A stretch of DNA of 64,000 bases, from the IMG/VR virus record IMGVR_UViG_3300008261_000001, positions 124,001-188,000 of that record. One strand, 5' to 3'. Shown piece after piece: positions 55,901 through 63,363 of the stretch. A model generated the notes under the pieces. It ran no database searches, was not told the DNA's origin, and saw only the letters and a list, made by a program, of their open reading frames with translations. The first letter of the stretch is position 1; every line of letters starts with the position of its first letter. A program made the translations under genes and the position numbers. The stretch is from a virus.

Positions 55901-57757
55901 GAGCTAGAGGCGGCAATCCTCTCAGCCTCGGCAGACGCTGTGGTTTTGATTGAGGGTGCTGGACTGCGTGTTGTATCGACCAAAGAGGATACGAACGCGA
56001 GCATTGTAGTAGGTGCAGGTTCTGCCAACGACACCTTCAGCGTGAGTGAGGGTGCGATAAGCTCTACGAGTGTGGCGACTGCTCTCGGTGTTGTATCTGG
56101 ACTCATGTCCCATAATAACTCGGGTGCTAACTTGTCCTCGTTCTTGTTCTCTGAAGACCCTCAAGGGGATGCAGGTTTTGCATACTTCACAGAGACAGCA
56201 ATCGCCTACACCTTTACGGATAGTGTGGGTAAGACTTCTGTGATCTTAGAGAGCATGGGTTTCGGTTCCACCAGCTACATTTCCATTACTGGCGGCAACG
56301 CTGTCACCACTAAGGGTAATGGCTTTAAGTTGGCTGTGGGTGAGGGTGCTGTTGGTGAGGATTCTTATCAGGGCTTTGTGGTCACATCGGATAACCCCAA
56401 AGGTTCAGGTTCTGCGAATACCTCTAGTCTCAACGATGGTGTTGGACAAGATGGTGTAGTGGGACAGACTTATGTTGACACAGTGACAGGGTTAACCTTT
56501 ACGCTGTTGCCTAGAGAGGGCGGTCTCACCTATCCCACAGGTGGAGACGCAACGCTGTCCTTTAAGGTAGCTAAGGTCGTTAAGACCAACGCGAATGTCC
56601 CTGTGAACATGATTTACGGTGTGAGCCTAACGGTGTCCAATACCGTAGGTGCTGAGGTGGGCGATACAGCCTTAGTGGAGACCTTCTTTAAGGGTGGCAA
56701 GGAGCCGACCATAGGGCAGGTCTACTACATAGACTACACTCGCCAACGCACTCGTTTTGGTACGAGCGTATTCACCAATATGGCGGATGTGATCTCCACC
56801 TATGGAGAGATTAATCCTCAGAACACCTTGAGCTTAGGTGCTTATCTTGCATTTGCGAATGGAGCGAGGGCGGTCGCACTCCATCAAGTACCTTTAGAGG
56901 CTGGACAGACGACACTCACCGAGCAACAAGTCCTCGATGCGATTGTGGCTGTAGAGGGTGACATATCGGATGGCTTATCTCCCAATGTGATTGTTCCTCT
57001 TTTCCCTGCCACCTCGTCTATCCTATCTTCTCTCTCGAACCATGTGGATTTGCAGAGCAGTATCCGCTTCCGTTCGGAGCGTAGAGCGATACTTGGTTGC
57101 AGAGCTGGGACTCAACCTCGTGAGGTACAGGCTTTAGCTACCGCTACTTCTAATATGCGTGTGTGCCTTGTGTACCCTGACATCGGTCGTGTTTCTTTTG
57201 TAGACGCGAGCGGTGTGACACAGAACTTCCTAGTGGATGGTTCGTATTTTGCGGTGGCGTTAGCCGCCGCTACGACAAACAACACGGTAGACCCTGCGAC
57301 TCCGTGGACGAATAGGGCTATCCGTGGGTTTACTGCACTAGGTCGTGTACTAGACGCTGTGGACGCAAATCAGACAGCCAACGCGGGCGTGACTGTTCTG
57401 AAGTCGGAGCGTGGTGTTATTTCTGTGCGTCATGGTTTAACGACCAATATGACCTCAGTCTTAACCAAGACCCCCACCGTTATCCAAATCGCTGACGAGG
57501 TACACCTTAGGGCGAGGGATACACTGAATCAGTACATCGGTGTGAAGTTCTTGCCCAATGTGATCCCTCAGATAGAGGGCAAGGTCAACGCGATGTTCAA
57601 ACAGCTTGTGAGCGAGCAGTTAATCACCACCTACACAGGCTTGAGCGTCACACAAGACCCTAACGACCCTACTGGCTTATTGGTCGAAGCGTTTTACAAG
57701 CCTGTGTTCCCTCTGTTGTACATTCAGTTCACCTTCAATGTAAGAAGCTCTCTCTAA
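52940..57757 (+). CDS. contractile tail sheath protein, very large (1605 aa)
   Basis: The N-terminus MAIRGGYAPPGVYTESVFDL is the classic sheath opening (PGVYTxE), and the last ~450 residues (YYIDYTRQRTRFGTSVFTNM; NPQNTLSLGAYLAFANGARA; VLKSERGVISVRHGLTTN; LQI-type end PLLYIQFTFNVRSSL) match the conserved sheath core. Between them are at least three similar strand-rich units (about 114-158, 302-360, 487-527) of the form ING...VxGxTGxITLxxxP...VSYYFN..D. T4 gp18 is 659 residues, so the inserts more than double the size. Defines the phage as a myovirus. Confidence 0.88.
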   Translation: MAIRGGYAPPGVYTESVFDLQTQPNVVVTGKVPLLIGSGRETIISKGNTLVRGSSASVDQRIVEEDATGRALVSTNPDGSFELGDFDGEITSIVVRNLPIVTGDGSATVATNPTSVSVLINGTNTVVLSVNGTTGVVTIAEAPSADDDVRVSYFFDRKDTLVTDEDMSSQITSTQTELLGSAGSFAFTATSNTFVVTCDQTVYQVTLPLSDGTDRLDSLDRVVGVINAAEMGSLSASTYTDNNGSVNLKLVADGFIRIGTGTANGGMGLYENQTGSSRSVVFYTQHAPIVDGTNSGVTTTDVTDVIVKIDGSLVTPASVDGQTGAITLSNPPSVGSTLLVSYYFNSFRDQFDFIPGRDIVSVDRVSLVASGGGASAQFIEGVDWILQDDKIVWGTASLVSNGSVQNGTTPFGEIQVSASLKDERAFLVECSPVVNTSVVPPRVLANTFQLPYQPTDGTGTGLPTSRTDLISVYTGTSLSDAIERDPVSVVRLNPTNSQVTLGSAVPSNHKVFATFYYNNIQDQIASVGGGYVLKVETAGTSGIGTYSITKEGVSLYGVSFEGKGTDLDAVTLNFPSGSEAVSDARIEGGTPVSENVTVELMDFDSTSAVFSFTGTSPYFPVSTKSDTLELEVDSTSISVSLGDTTDTNLRHPLTQYVGGLLPYTESSNKTDLGEGLVSSLNLVVDGVSITPSMSGDNLDITDWVSSINLAAASAPPVYVGMSRLSTLDIAADSYQLFTMHYTGNVNGPSGNISVGITPGAYANASALASAIDTAVSNAVTILVLGQPDFSGLTFSVTADASGRLVFTLESLPNGLGTTDTYGYVEFIAADDTSFCSIGGLDADTATGGTQTKWGFLPVAASSVKTTDSLESQARLILKSRTLCGNTYYPQTDVGLSLTGGTDTAKAGLPSTLSNLNAKCVVSLPSLLLSVGWTVQDGSLPATLFYDGTDVNNAVNDQLVLSINGVSVVTNFTSSASGSLLNLQAIKSELEAAILSASADAVVLIEGAGLRVVSTKEDTNASIVVGAGSANDTFSVSEGAISSTSVATALGVVSGLMSHNNSGANLSSFLFSEDPQGDAGFAYFTETAIAYTFTDSVGKTSVILESMGFGSTSYISITGGNAVTTKGNGFKLAVGEGAVGEDSYQGFVVTSDNPKGSGSANTSSLNDGVGQDGVVGQTYVDTVTGLTFTLLPREGGLTYPTGGDATLSFKVAKVVKTNANVPVNMIYGVSLTVSNTVGAEVGDTALVETFFKGGKEPTIGQVYYIDYTRQRTRFGTSVFTNMADVISTYGEINPQNTLSLGAYLAFANGARAVALHQVPLEAGQTTLTEQQVLDAIVAVEGDISDGLSPNVIVPLFPATSSILSSLSNHVDLQSSIRFRSERRAILGCRAGTQPREVQALATATSNMRVCLVYPDIGRVSFVDASGVTQNFLVDGSYFAVALAAATTNNTVDPATPWTNRAIRGFTALGRVLDAVDANQTANAGVTVLKSERGVISVRHGLTTNMTSVLTKTPTVIQIADEVHLRARDTLNQYIGVKFLPNVIPQIEGKVNAMFKQLVSEQLITTYTGLSVTQDPNDPTGLLVEAFYKPVFPLLYIQFTFNVRSSL

Positions 57758-57773
57758 TACCCACACTTATTCG

Positions 57774-57805
57774 AGGTTTTGCCTTTGGGTAGGCTCTTAA
57801 AACCT
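57774..57805 (+). terminator. nested hairpin after the sheath gene
   Basis: AGGTTTT (57774-57780) pairs with AAAACCT (57799-57805), and GCCT with AGGC inside. ATACTTTTG follows. Probable terminator of the tail transcript. Confidence 0.6.
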
Positions 57806-57813
57806 ATACTTTT

Positions 57814-57847
57814 GTCAGCCCTACAAACCGTGTTGGTATTGTAGGGT
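57814..57847 (+). promoter_or_regulatory. leader hairpin before the double zinc-finger gene
   Basis: CCCTACAA and TTGTAGGG enclose ACCGTGTTGGTA (approximate limits), ~25 nt before ATG 57873. Similar in style to the other gene leaders. Confidence 0.45.
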
Positions 57848-57872
57848 AAACAAACGACAGAGGTATTAGTTT

Positions 57873-58412
57873 ATGAGCAAAGAGTGTAAAGTACAATGGA
57901 AGATAGAGTCAGATGGACTCACCAAGTCTTGGAGGTGCATGGCTCATTTAACCCCCACGATTTGGTTTAATGAAGCCTCAAAAAGTTGTTACTACGCAAA
58001 TTGTTGCGGTCGCAGTGATGCTGGAAAGCCTCTTAATCAAGAAGAACTAAGGGTACATAAACTTACGAAAACCCTAGAGAAAGAGTACTTGGATAATGGT
58101 GGTCTACCGCTAGTTAAAAACTCAGTTGTTTATTATTGTCTTTCACCCTTATGTGGTAAAGAAATCCCTAAAGGCAAAAACTCAACAAGGTACTGCTCAG
58201 AGAACTGCCGTAAGAACTACTCTCGCCACAAAATGAGGGCTATAAAGGCAGAAAAGCTCTTGGAGGATAAGATTCCCAAGTGCCAAGCTGTCGGTTGCCC
58301 TAATAAGCTATCCGATAAGAAGGGTGGTAAGGGGATAATGGATAAGAAGTACTGTTCAGAGAACTGCCGTAAGAGGGCTTATAGGCAGAGGAAGAGTTTG
58401 TCCGCCATTTAA
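57873..58412 (+). CDS. protein with two similar zinc-knuckle motifs (179 aa)
   Basis: Two repeats: CLSPLCGKEIPKG ... RYCSENCRKNYSRHK (about 89-120) and CQAVGCPNKLSDK ... KYCSENCRKRAYRQR (about 137-175). Each is C-x4-C ... YCS-x2-CR followed by basic residues, a treble-clef-like knuckle. An N-terminal Cys/Trp-rich part (SWRCMAHLTPTIWF; YYANCCGRSD) may be a third site. Likely nucleic-acid binding. It overlaps the convergent gene at 58409 by 4 nt. Confidence 0.7.
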   Translation: MSKECKVQWKIESDGLTKSWRCMAHLTPTIWFNEASKSCYYANCCGRSDAGKPLNQEELRVHKLTKTLEKEYLDNGGLPLVKNSVVYYCLSPLCGKEIPKGKNSTRYCSENCRKNYSRHKMRAIKAEKLLEDKIPKCQAVGCPNKLSDKKGGKGIMDKKYCSENCRKRAYRQRKSLSAI

Positions 58413-59047
58413 AAGCCTGTGAAGTAAAGAACCCCACCCTTTACTTGAGCCTTGAGTCCTTTGATGTGGCTGTCACCCTTGCTGTCTGTCATTAGGTGGA
58501 AAATGGTTTCTGCTTGAGCCTCGGCTGTGAATGTGTCGTATCCAAACTCGCTACGGGTATCCTTAAAGACGACCTTGAGTATGGATCCCGTTTGTTGAAA
58601 CTTGTAGTCGAAATCCATTTCCACCGACACATCAGATATAGACTCTTTGAGTTCCTCTTTTGCCATCTCGAATAGTTGGGTATTGGCGGTTCTTCTCATA
58701 GAGTCTTCTACTATGGTGGGCTTTGGCTTAGGTACGAAGGTAGAGGCTTGGTCTACAAGTTCTCTGTCTTCATGAGTAAGCTGTTGTCTGTAGAAAGCGT
58801 CACCCATCGTAATCAGAGCGTAGCTAGTCCTATCCAAATCTCGCTCCATTTTGGATAAGTGTAGCTCCATATTAGAAAAGCTATCCCCACAGAGCGTATA
58901 GACGGCTTCTTTAACTTGGGGTTGGTCGTCAAGAGCAGATAGAACTTGGTTAAGTGCTGACCTAAGGATGTGAGCCTCGACCCTTGCTCCGCTTACACCC
59001 TCAGAAAGAAGCGACCAGCTCGCTTGGCTTGACGATTTCTTCTTCAT
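58409..59047 (-). CDS. hypothetical protein, possibly a tagged-type virion protein (212 aa)
   Basis: GGGG lies ~9 nt before ATG and a TTTATA box further upstream. The N-terminal half is helical (ARVEAHILRSALNQVLSALD; MELHLSKMERDLDRTSYALI). EDSMRRTANTQLFEMAKEEL in the middle faintly recalls the RTAS tag. The C-terminal ~70 residues are strand-rich (VSVEMDFDYKFQQTGSILKV), like the bodies of the tagged proteins. Function unknown. Confidence 0.6.
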   Translation of the reverse strand: MKKKSSSQASWSLLSEGVSGARVEAHILRSALNQVLSALDDQPQVKEAVYTLCGDSFSNMELHLSKMERDLDRTSYALITMGDAFYRQQLTHEDRELVDQASTFVPKPKPTIVEDSMRRTANTQLFEMAKEELKESISDVSVEMDFDYKFQQTGSILKVVFKDTRSEFGYDTFTAEAQAETIFHLMTDSKGDSHIKGLKAQVKGGVLYFTGF

Positions 59048-59146
59048 TACTAAACCCCATGTTTATGATCTGTGTAAAAGGCTCCCTATAAACAGAAAAA
59101 AACTTGTATATTATCCCTTATGTGTGGTATAAGGGTTTAGTTAGAC

Positions 59147-59221
59147 GCTCCCATCGTCTAGTCTGGCCTAGGACGCAGGACTTTCACTCCTGTAACACGG
59201 GTTCAAATCCCGTTGGGAGTA
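59147..59221 (+). tRNA. tRNA-Glu (TTC)
   Basis: Acceptor GCTCCCA pairs with TGGGAGT (G1-U72 wobble), D-arm region GTCTAG...CTAGGAC, anticodon arm CAGGA-CT-TTC-AC-TCCTG, T-arm ACGGG-TTCAAAT-CCCGT. CCA is not encoded. A strong terminator follows. Confidence 0.92.
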
Positions 59222-59231
59222 CTCTCAACCG

Positions 59232-59268
59232 AACCCCCACTTAGCTCACCCCTAAGTGGGGGTTTCTC
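59232..59268 (+). terminator. Rho-independent-type terminator after tRNA-Glu
   Basis: AACCCCCACTTAG (59232-59244) and CTAAGTGGGGGTT (59252-59264), a perfect 13-bp stem with a 7-nt loop, followed by TCTCATTT. Confidence 0.8.
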
Positions 59269-59287
59269 ATTTAAGGGGTACACAAAG

Positions 59288-59485
59288 ATGAATCAGATAC
59301 ACAAGCGTGTTTGGGACTTTGTCAGTGAATCTCTTGGCACTAAAAAAAGAACCTTAAAGTCCCATATGGAAGGGAGCTTTAAAACCCCTTTTGGATACAC
59401 TCACGAGGCTTATACTGCGTTGCTTGAAGAAGAGATTTCTACGCTTGAGAAGATCCTAGAGAAGATAACTAACTTAGACGACTAG
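59288..59485 (+). CDS. small hypothetical protein (65 aa)
   Basis: ATG 59288 with AAGGGG upstream; an in-frame earlier codon would read through tRNA and terminator. MNQIHKRVWDFVSESLGTKK, then KSHMEGSFKTPFGYTHEAYT and a C-terminal helix (LLEEEISTLEKILEKIT). Soluble; no family named. Confidence 0.6.
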   Translation: MNQIHKRVWDFVSESLGTKKRTLKSHMEGSFKTPFGYTHEAYTALLEEEISTLEKILEKITNLDD

Positions 59486-59521
59486 GCTCTTATAATGGAT
59501 ACCGAACGGAGGTGTCCAAGT

Positions 59522-59677
59522 ATGAACGGAAACTTTAACTTTATGGTGTTCTACGCGGTGGTTTCTTTGCTTGTGTGGTTCTTTTGTGCGGACTATGAGT
59601 TCATAGCGTTTATGATATGCTTACTCAGCGTTGGGCATTTCTTCGGTTGGATGCTTGACGAACTCGGTTATGAGTAG
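59522..59677 (+). CDS. small membrane protein (51 aa)
   Basis: ATG 59522 follows CGGAGGTG; an ATG at 59495 has no site. Two hydrophobic helices (NFMVFYAVVSLLVWFFCADY and FIAFMICLLSVGHFFGWML) make up nearly the whole protein. Its 3' end overlaps the leftward gene at 59625 by 53 nt. Holin-like in size and shape only. Confidence 0.55.
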   Translation: MNGNFNFMVFYAVVSLLVWFFCADYEFIAFMICLLSVGHFFGWMLDELGYE

Positions 59678-60497
59678 CTTGCCACCTTGAGGCGACCCGT
59701 TTGTGAGCGAGCTTTTGCTGTCCGAACTCTTTCTCGTACCAATCAAGATAACCTGGTGCATCCTCTGAAGACTCCGCCCCACTTATCCATTTTAAGTAGG
59801 CAGGTGTGAGTAGCTCGGTGATGGGGATTTGTGAAAGAGCCGCCGCCTTAGCGGGACCAATAAACTTAGAAGCCCAAACAGGCATAGAGTGCAATACCAC
59901 TTCCACAATCACGATGGGTAGTGCAGTCTTGATTCCGTACTTCTTAACCGCGTGTACGATTTGCTTTATGAGTTCAATGGGGTTGAGGGTGTGCAGTATA
60001 TCGCTTAGTTTAGTGGAAACCACCTTTTGACCTACAAGGTCACTCCACTCTCGTAATCCTTGCTCCACCACCATCTTTTGGAGTCTAGGACTCCAAGTAC
60101 TGCCTCTGTTCTCCTCGTAGTACATATATCCAGCGTTCCAATCCTCATTGCCCTTAGAGGGCTTGAGGTCAAGCTCGGCATAACCCTCTGAGAAGGTCAG
60201 CTCTTGTTGACGAGCCTCAAATCCTGCTTTCCATTCTTCCACATGGAGTTCTATCTGAGCCTCTCGGATAACCCTCGTCATCTCAGGGGCGAGGTGCTTA
60301 ATCGTGATGTCGAAGAGTTCCTCAAGAGGCTGACCCCACAGCTTCTTAGGCAGATCCACGAGTTTCATTGTGGGGTTTTTGATATAGTCAACGAAGAAGG
60401 TTTTGAGGCTGTCACCTACACCAGCTTCATGCTCAAGTAGAGCGACTTTTACTTGTAGTTCTGCGATACGCTTTAGCTGTGCTTGTCTATCCATCAT
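59625..60497 (-). CDS. hypothetical virion-type protein (290 aa)
   Basis: AGGAGAACTAACC precedes ATG 60495-60497. N-terminus MDRQAQLKRIAELQVKVALLE is tag-like (Arg-Ile-Ala ... Leu-Leu-Glu) compared with the RTASEVLRSLE proteins. The middle has KKYGIKTALPIVIVEVVLHS, a moderately hydrophobic helix. The C-terminus KRVASRWQATHNRVRQASNR is basic, recalling the RVAxRY segments elsewhere. A TTTATA box and short CCAA/TTGG hairpin lie upstream. Function unknown. Confidence 0.65.
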   Translation of the reverse strand: MMDRQAQLKRIAELQVKVALLEHEAGVGDSLKTFFVDYIKNPTMKLVDLPKKLWGQPLEELFDITIKHLAPEMTRVIREAQIELHVEEWKAGFEARQQELTFSEGYAELDLKPSKGNEDWNAGYMYYEENRGSTWSPRLQKMVVEQGLREWSDLVGQKVVSTKLSDILHTLNPIELIKQIVHAVKKYGIKTALPIVIVEVVLHSMPVWASKFIGPAKAAALSQIPITELLTPAYLKWISGAESSEDAPGYLDWYEKEFGQQKLAHKRVASRWQATHNRVRQASNRRNAQR

Positions 60498-60603
60498 GGT
60501 TAGTTCTCCTGTGTTGTTTAAGCCAATATGGGTTGGTCTATAAACAAATAAATAGTGGTATTATGGTGTGTGTTCTTAACCCCACCCTTAGGAGTGAGAA
60601 GCT

Positions 60604-60906
60604 ATGAGCGATTTTGAGACAAAGCAGACAGAACTTAAGTTGGAGAAGAAGCACCTTGATTTTGAAAAGAAGTGCCGTGAGGAGAGCTTGCGTTTTGAGG
60701 TGCTTCAGTTCGCACTAGAGGTCGCTCGTTTATCCAATACTGATTCGCCCATCTCTTACGACCATCTTTTGTTTATTGCTGAGGATATGCTCTCGTTTGT
60801 ACAGAACAAGAAGTCTAAGGCAGAGCCTATTGCAGTCGAGGTGGAAGCACCCAAGAAGAAGGTGTCCTCGAAGCTGAAGGCGAACCCTTCGAGCTTGCTT
60901 CCTTAA
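60604..60906 (+). CDS. hypothetical coiled-coil protein (100 aa)
   Basis: TTAGGAGTGAGAAGCT precedes ATG. Residues 5-45 form a charged helix (TELKLEKKHLDFEKKCREES); the C-terminus is Lys/Pro-rich. It is followed by a T8 run (60909-60916) and the tRNA cluster. No family recognised. Confidence 0.6.
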   Translation: MSDFETKQTELKLEKKHLDFEKKCREESLRFEVLQFALEVARLSNTDSPISYDHLLFIAEDMLSFVQNKKSKAEPIAVEVEAPKKKVSSKLKANPSSLLP

Positions 60907-60953
60907 GATTTTTTTTAACACACCCTTTCATTTGGTATAAAGGGGTGTACTTC

Positions 60954-61027
<74 letters not shown>

Positions 61028-61034
61028 GCTCTTT

Positions 61035-61117
61035 GGGGGGATGTCCGAGTGGTCAAAGGAATCGGGCTGTAAACCCGACCTCGTTAGAGTTCGGAGGTTC
61101 AAATCCTCCTCCCCCCA
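61035..61117 (+). tRNA. tRNA-Tyr (GTA)
   Basis: Acceptor GGGGGGA with TCCCCCC, anticodon arm TCGGG-CT-GTA-AA-CCCGA, long class II variable arm, T-arm GGAGG-TTCAAAT-CCTCC. Confidence 0.95.
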
Positions 61118-61132
61118 CTCGTTTTAACTTAT

Positions 61133-61204
61133 GCGGGAATAGCTCAATGGTAGAGCGTCAGCCTTCCAAGCTGAATGTTGCGGGTTCAAGTCCCGTTTTC
61201 CGCT
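61133..61204 (+). tRNA. tRNA-Gly (TCC)
   Basis: Acceptor GCGGGAA with TTTCCGC, anticodon arm TCAGC-CT-TCC-AA-GCTGA, T-arm GCGGG-TTCAAGT-CCCGT. Confidence 0.95.
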
Positions 61205-61248
61205 CTCTACAAGCACAAACCTCTTTGAAAGAAACAAAAGGACTTAAG

Positions 61249-61800
61249 GTGAGAAATCTTATTGTATCTTTATCTATCCTATTCTTGGGCATGAGCGTGA
61301 GCTACGCTGAAGTCCCTACTTGTGCAGGCTCTAAGTACTCTATCCCCTTTAAGGGGATAACCTTTGGCATGAAGCAAGCAGATGCTGTTAAGAAGTTGAG
61401 GGCAGACAATCCATCTCTGATTGTGACCGCAGACGCAGAGGGTGTTAAGATGAAATACCCTCTCTCTCAGCAACAGATTTTTGATGAGGTTCGCCTTCTT
61501 ATCCTCGATGGGTATGTACACGAGGTGCTTATTTCTTACAGCAACAGCTTCCAAGACGAGCAAGGCGGACCTGCGAAGGCAGCGTTGAATATCATTAAGA
61601 ACGCAAACGAGAAGTTCGGACTAGCCCTCGACAAAGAGCCTGTAGAGGGTGGTTTCCGATTCGTTTGGGCATCCGACAATGGTGCAGGCTTCCGAGTGAC
61701 AGCTAAAGACCCTTACACGATTGTGATGGGTTATAACTGCGAGCCCCTTACGGACTACCTCACAGAGAAGAAGCGTAAGACCACAAACTTCGGCTTCTAA
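61249..61800 (+). CDS. secreted or periplasmic hypothetical protein (183 aa)
   Basis: GTG 61249 with AAAGGAC upstream; a longer in-frame reading runs back through tRNA genes and is rejected. Signal peptide of about 21 residues, ending GMSVSYA before EVPTCAG, a standard signal-peptidase site. The mature part begins with YSIPFKGITFGMKQADAVKK, similar to small bacterial periplasmic proteins with a GITFGM motif. Cys in PTCAG and YNCEP may form a disulphide. A secreted phage protein could alter the host envelope. Confidence 0.7.
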   Translation: MRNLIVSLSILFLGMSVSYAEVPTCAGSKYSIPFKGITFGMKQADAVKKLRADNPSLIVTADAEGVKMKYPLSQQQIFDEVRLLILDGYVHEVLISYSNSFQDEQGGPAKAALNIIKNANEKFGLALDKEPVEGGFRFVWASDNGAGFRVTAKDPYTIVMGYNCEPLTDYLTEKKRKTTNFGF

Positions 61801-61958
61801 GCTCCAATAATGGTTGCGAGGGCGAGGGCGATGAGGACATAGAAGGGTGCGGTTACAAGAGCGTTCATTAGTGCCATCCGAGGGTTGCCCTCGGAGTACT
61901 GAGCGGATTGGTAAAAGGCAAGGGTAGTAGCCCAACCGACAAGTAGTGCGTCTGTCAT
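61797..61958 (-). CDS. tiny membrane protein, second of a coupled pair (53 aa)
   Basis: Its ATG overlaps the upstream stop (ATGA). MTDALLVGWATTLAFYQSAQ is weakly hydrophobic, and residues 33-52 (ALVTAPFYVLIALALATIIG) form a clear membrane helix. It overlaps the convergent secreted-protein gene by 4 nt. Holin-like pair together with the upstream gene, unproven. Confidence 0.6.
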   Translation of the reverse strand: MTDALLVGWATTLAFYQSAQYSEGNPRMALMNALVTAPFYVLIALALATIIGA

Positions 61959-62113
61959 TTTGTAATCCATAGGTGTATGCTTGTGAAGAGAAGCATATAG
62001 ATGGGTGAGAGGAGGGGCATGACGAATATCGTCCCGACAGCTTTTACGCTGTGGTATCCGCCTAAGAAAAATCCAAAGAGCAAGATGGCTAGTTGTTGTT
62101 CTTCGTGTGTCAT
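61955..62113 (-). CDS. tiny membrane protein, first of a coupled pair (52 aa)
   Basis: A strong AAGGAGATAAA precedes ATG 62111-62113. Two hydrophobic segments, 8-20 (LAILLFGFFLGGY) and 27-50 (GTIFVMPLLSPIYMLLFTSI). Shares an ATGA overlap with the next gene. Candidate holin or antiholin; no family identified. Confidence 0.65.
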   Translation of the reverse strand: MTHEEQQLAILLFGFFLGGYHSVKAVGTIFVMPLLSPIYMLLFTSIHLWITK

Positions 62114-62220
62114 TTTATCTCCTTCTGTTGCCCACCTTATATGGTGGCTTCGAGGTTGACAATAACTTTCTTTATAGGAAAGTTGTGTAAACGATGGTAT
62201 AATCCCATCGATGGTTCTAT

Positions 62221-62293
62221 GCGACTATAGCTCAGTTGGTAGAGCATCGGTCTTACACACCGAATGTCACAGGTTCAAGCCCTGTTGGTCGCA
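62221..62293 (+). tRNA. tRNA-Val (TAC)
   Basis: Acceptor GCGACTA with TGGTCGC, D-arm GCTC...GAGC, anticodon arm TCGGT-CT-TAC-AC-ACCGA, T-arm CACAGG-TTCAAGC-CCTGT. Confidence 0.95.
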
Positions 62294-62350
62294 GTCTGAT
62301 ACCCACAATCCCGTGGGTACAGAGCATACCCGCCTGGGTTGTGCGTGTTG

Positions 62351-62407
62351 TGGTGGGGGGTGGTGGGTTTGGTCGTACCTCGTGTTCGGTCAGACCCATC
62401 ACCCCCC
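62351..62407. terminator. GC-rich hairpin after tRNA-Val
   Basis: GGGGGGTGGTGGGT pairs with ACCCATCACCCCCC (one G-T), with a ~24-nt loop. CCTTTTATAAG follows on the + strand. It overlaps the last codons of the leftward gene at 62399. Confidence 0.6.
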
Positions 62408-62734
62408 ATGTCCTTTTATAAGTTTATTAAGCTCTTCTATTAAGACTGAGATAAGGCTGAAGTGTAGTTGAATCGTTTCTCCTCTGATTGTAATCACAGC
62501 CCTTTGGGTAGCGTGGTACAAACAGATACAATACTGCCCCTCTGCCATAACTTCCACATCGAAGTTGTTAAAGGACTTTTCACTTCGTTTTAAGCCTCTG
62601 TTAAGAAAACCTTCGATATTAGCAAGTTCTCTAGGCGAAACCTTAACCTGTAGGGTCTCTGGGCTTACGCATCCGTGGTCATCAAGGTAAGCGACTTGGA
62701 GGTACTCATTCTCTGTGATTCGACAAATAATCAC
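62399..62734 (-). CDS. hypothetical protein (111 aa)
   Basis: GTG 62732-62734 with AAAGGGGC 4 nt upstream. VIICRITENEYLQVAYLDDH-type strand-rich start, a helix (SPRELANIEGFLNRGLKRSE), strands (VEVMAEGQYCICLYHATQRA) and a C-terminal helix (LISVLIEELNKLIKG). Looks like a compact alpha/beta protein. No named family. Confidence 0.6.
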   Translation of the reverse strand: MIICRITENEYLQVAYLDDHGCVSPETLQVKVSPRELANIEGFLNRGLKRSEKSFNNFDVEVMAEGQYCICLYHATQRAVITIRGETIQLHFSLISVLIEELNKLIKGHGG

Positions 62735-62808
62735 TTTAGCCCCTTTGTTCTGCTGTTATAACACCCTCTCATGTTTATAGATTCAGCAGTAGGGCTACGA
62801 CAGCAAAA

Positions 62809-62881
62809 CGCTCTCTCTAGGACTTGAACCTAGAACCTATCGGTTAACAGCCGATTGCTCTGACCATTGAGCTAAGAGAGC
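62809..62881 (-). tRNA. tRNA-Asn (GTT)
   Basis: Minus strand: acceptor GCTCTCT with AGAGAGC, D-arm GCTC...GAGC, anticodon arm ATCGG-CT-GTT-AA-CCGAT, T-arm CTAGG-TTCAAGT-CCTAG. The only leftward tRNA of the six. Confidence 0.95.
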
Positions 62882-62910
62882 TTATTTATATACCAAGTAC
62901 CCCTTAGCTT

Positions 62911-63363
62911 TTATTGGATACTTTTAAGCAGATTGGCTATTTCTTGTTGCTGATTGGATAAGTCGTATGTGGGAACACCAAATGCTTTTGCGGCTAGAAG
63001 GCACGCCCTAATATCTTCATCTTGTTCGTTGTCACAGAGGTAGATTAAGAAATCTCTACCCTCGACTAAAGCTACATGGCGTAGCCGATTGGATATTTCA
63101 ATGCCGATCATTTTCTCGATGCCCTCGTAGATATTACACCCCACATCGAGTACCGAGTCCTTAAATGGAAAGTGGTTTTCACCTTTGGGTAGGTTTACTT
63201 TATCTTCGTGGGCTGTGTTTATTATTTGCTCGGCAGACGAGTCACCCCGTGTCCAAAGGATGTACCCCTTATTGGATAAGTAGGCACCGATGCGTTCTAG
63301 GCGTTGGGACAGCTTACTTTCCAATAGGGTGTGTAAGTTGGAAACGAAGGCGTATGTTTTCAT
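62911..63363 (-). CDS. SLOG/DprA-like Rossmann protein, tentative (150 aa)
   Basis: MKTYAFVSNLHTLLESKLSQ, then RIGAYLSNKGYILWTRGDSS with AEQIINTAHE, and later GRDFLIYLCDNEQDEDIRAC and AKAFGVPTYDL. The order lead strand, ALAxxGYxLxTGGAxGAD-like loop and distal strand resembles SLOG/YspA (DUF2493) proteins, some of which bind nucleotide-derived ligands. The glycine-rich loop is altered (WTRGDSSAEQ). ATG 63363 is supported by an ATGA overlap with the upstream tiny gene. Confidence 0.45.
   Translation of the reverse strand: MKTYAFVSNLHTLLESKLSQRLERIGAYLSNKGYILWTRGDSSAEQIINTAHEDKVNLPKGENHFPFKDSVLDVGCNIYEGIEKMIGIEISNRLRHVALVEGRDFLIYLCDNEQDEDIRACLLAAKAFGVPTYDLSNQQQEIANLLKSIQ

Noticed and set aside
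61033-61248. N-terminal extension of the secreted protein back to 61033
   Set aside because: It would be translated through tRNA-Tyr and tRNA-Gly genes; the GTG at 61249 has a ribosome-binding site and begins a proper signal peptide.
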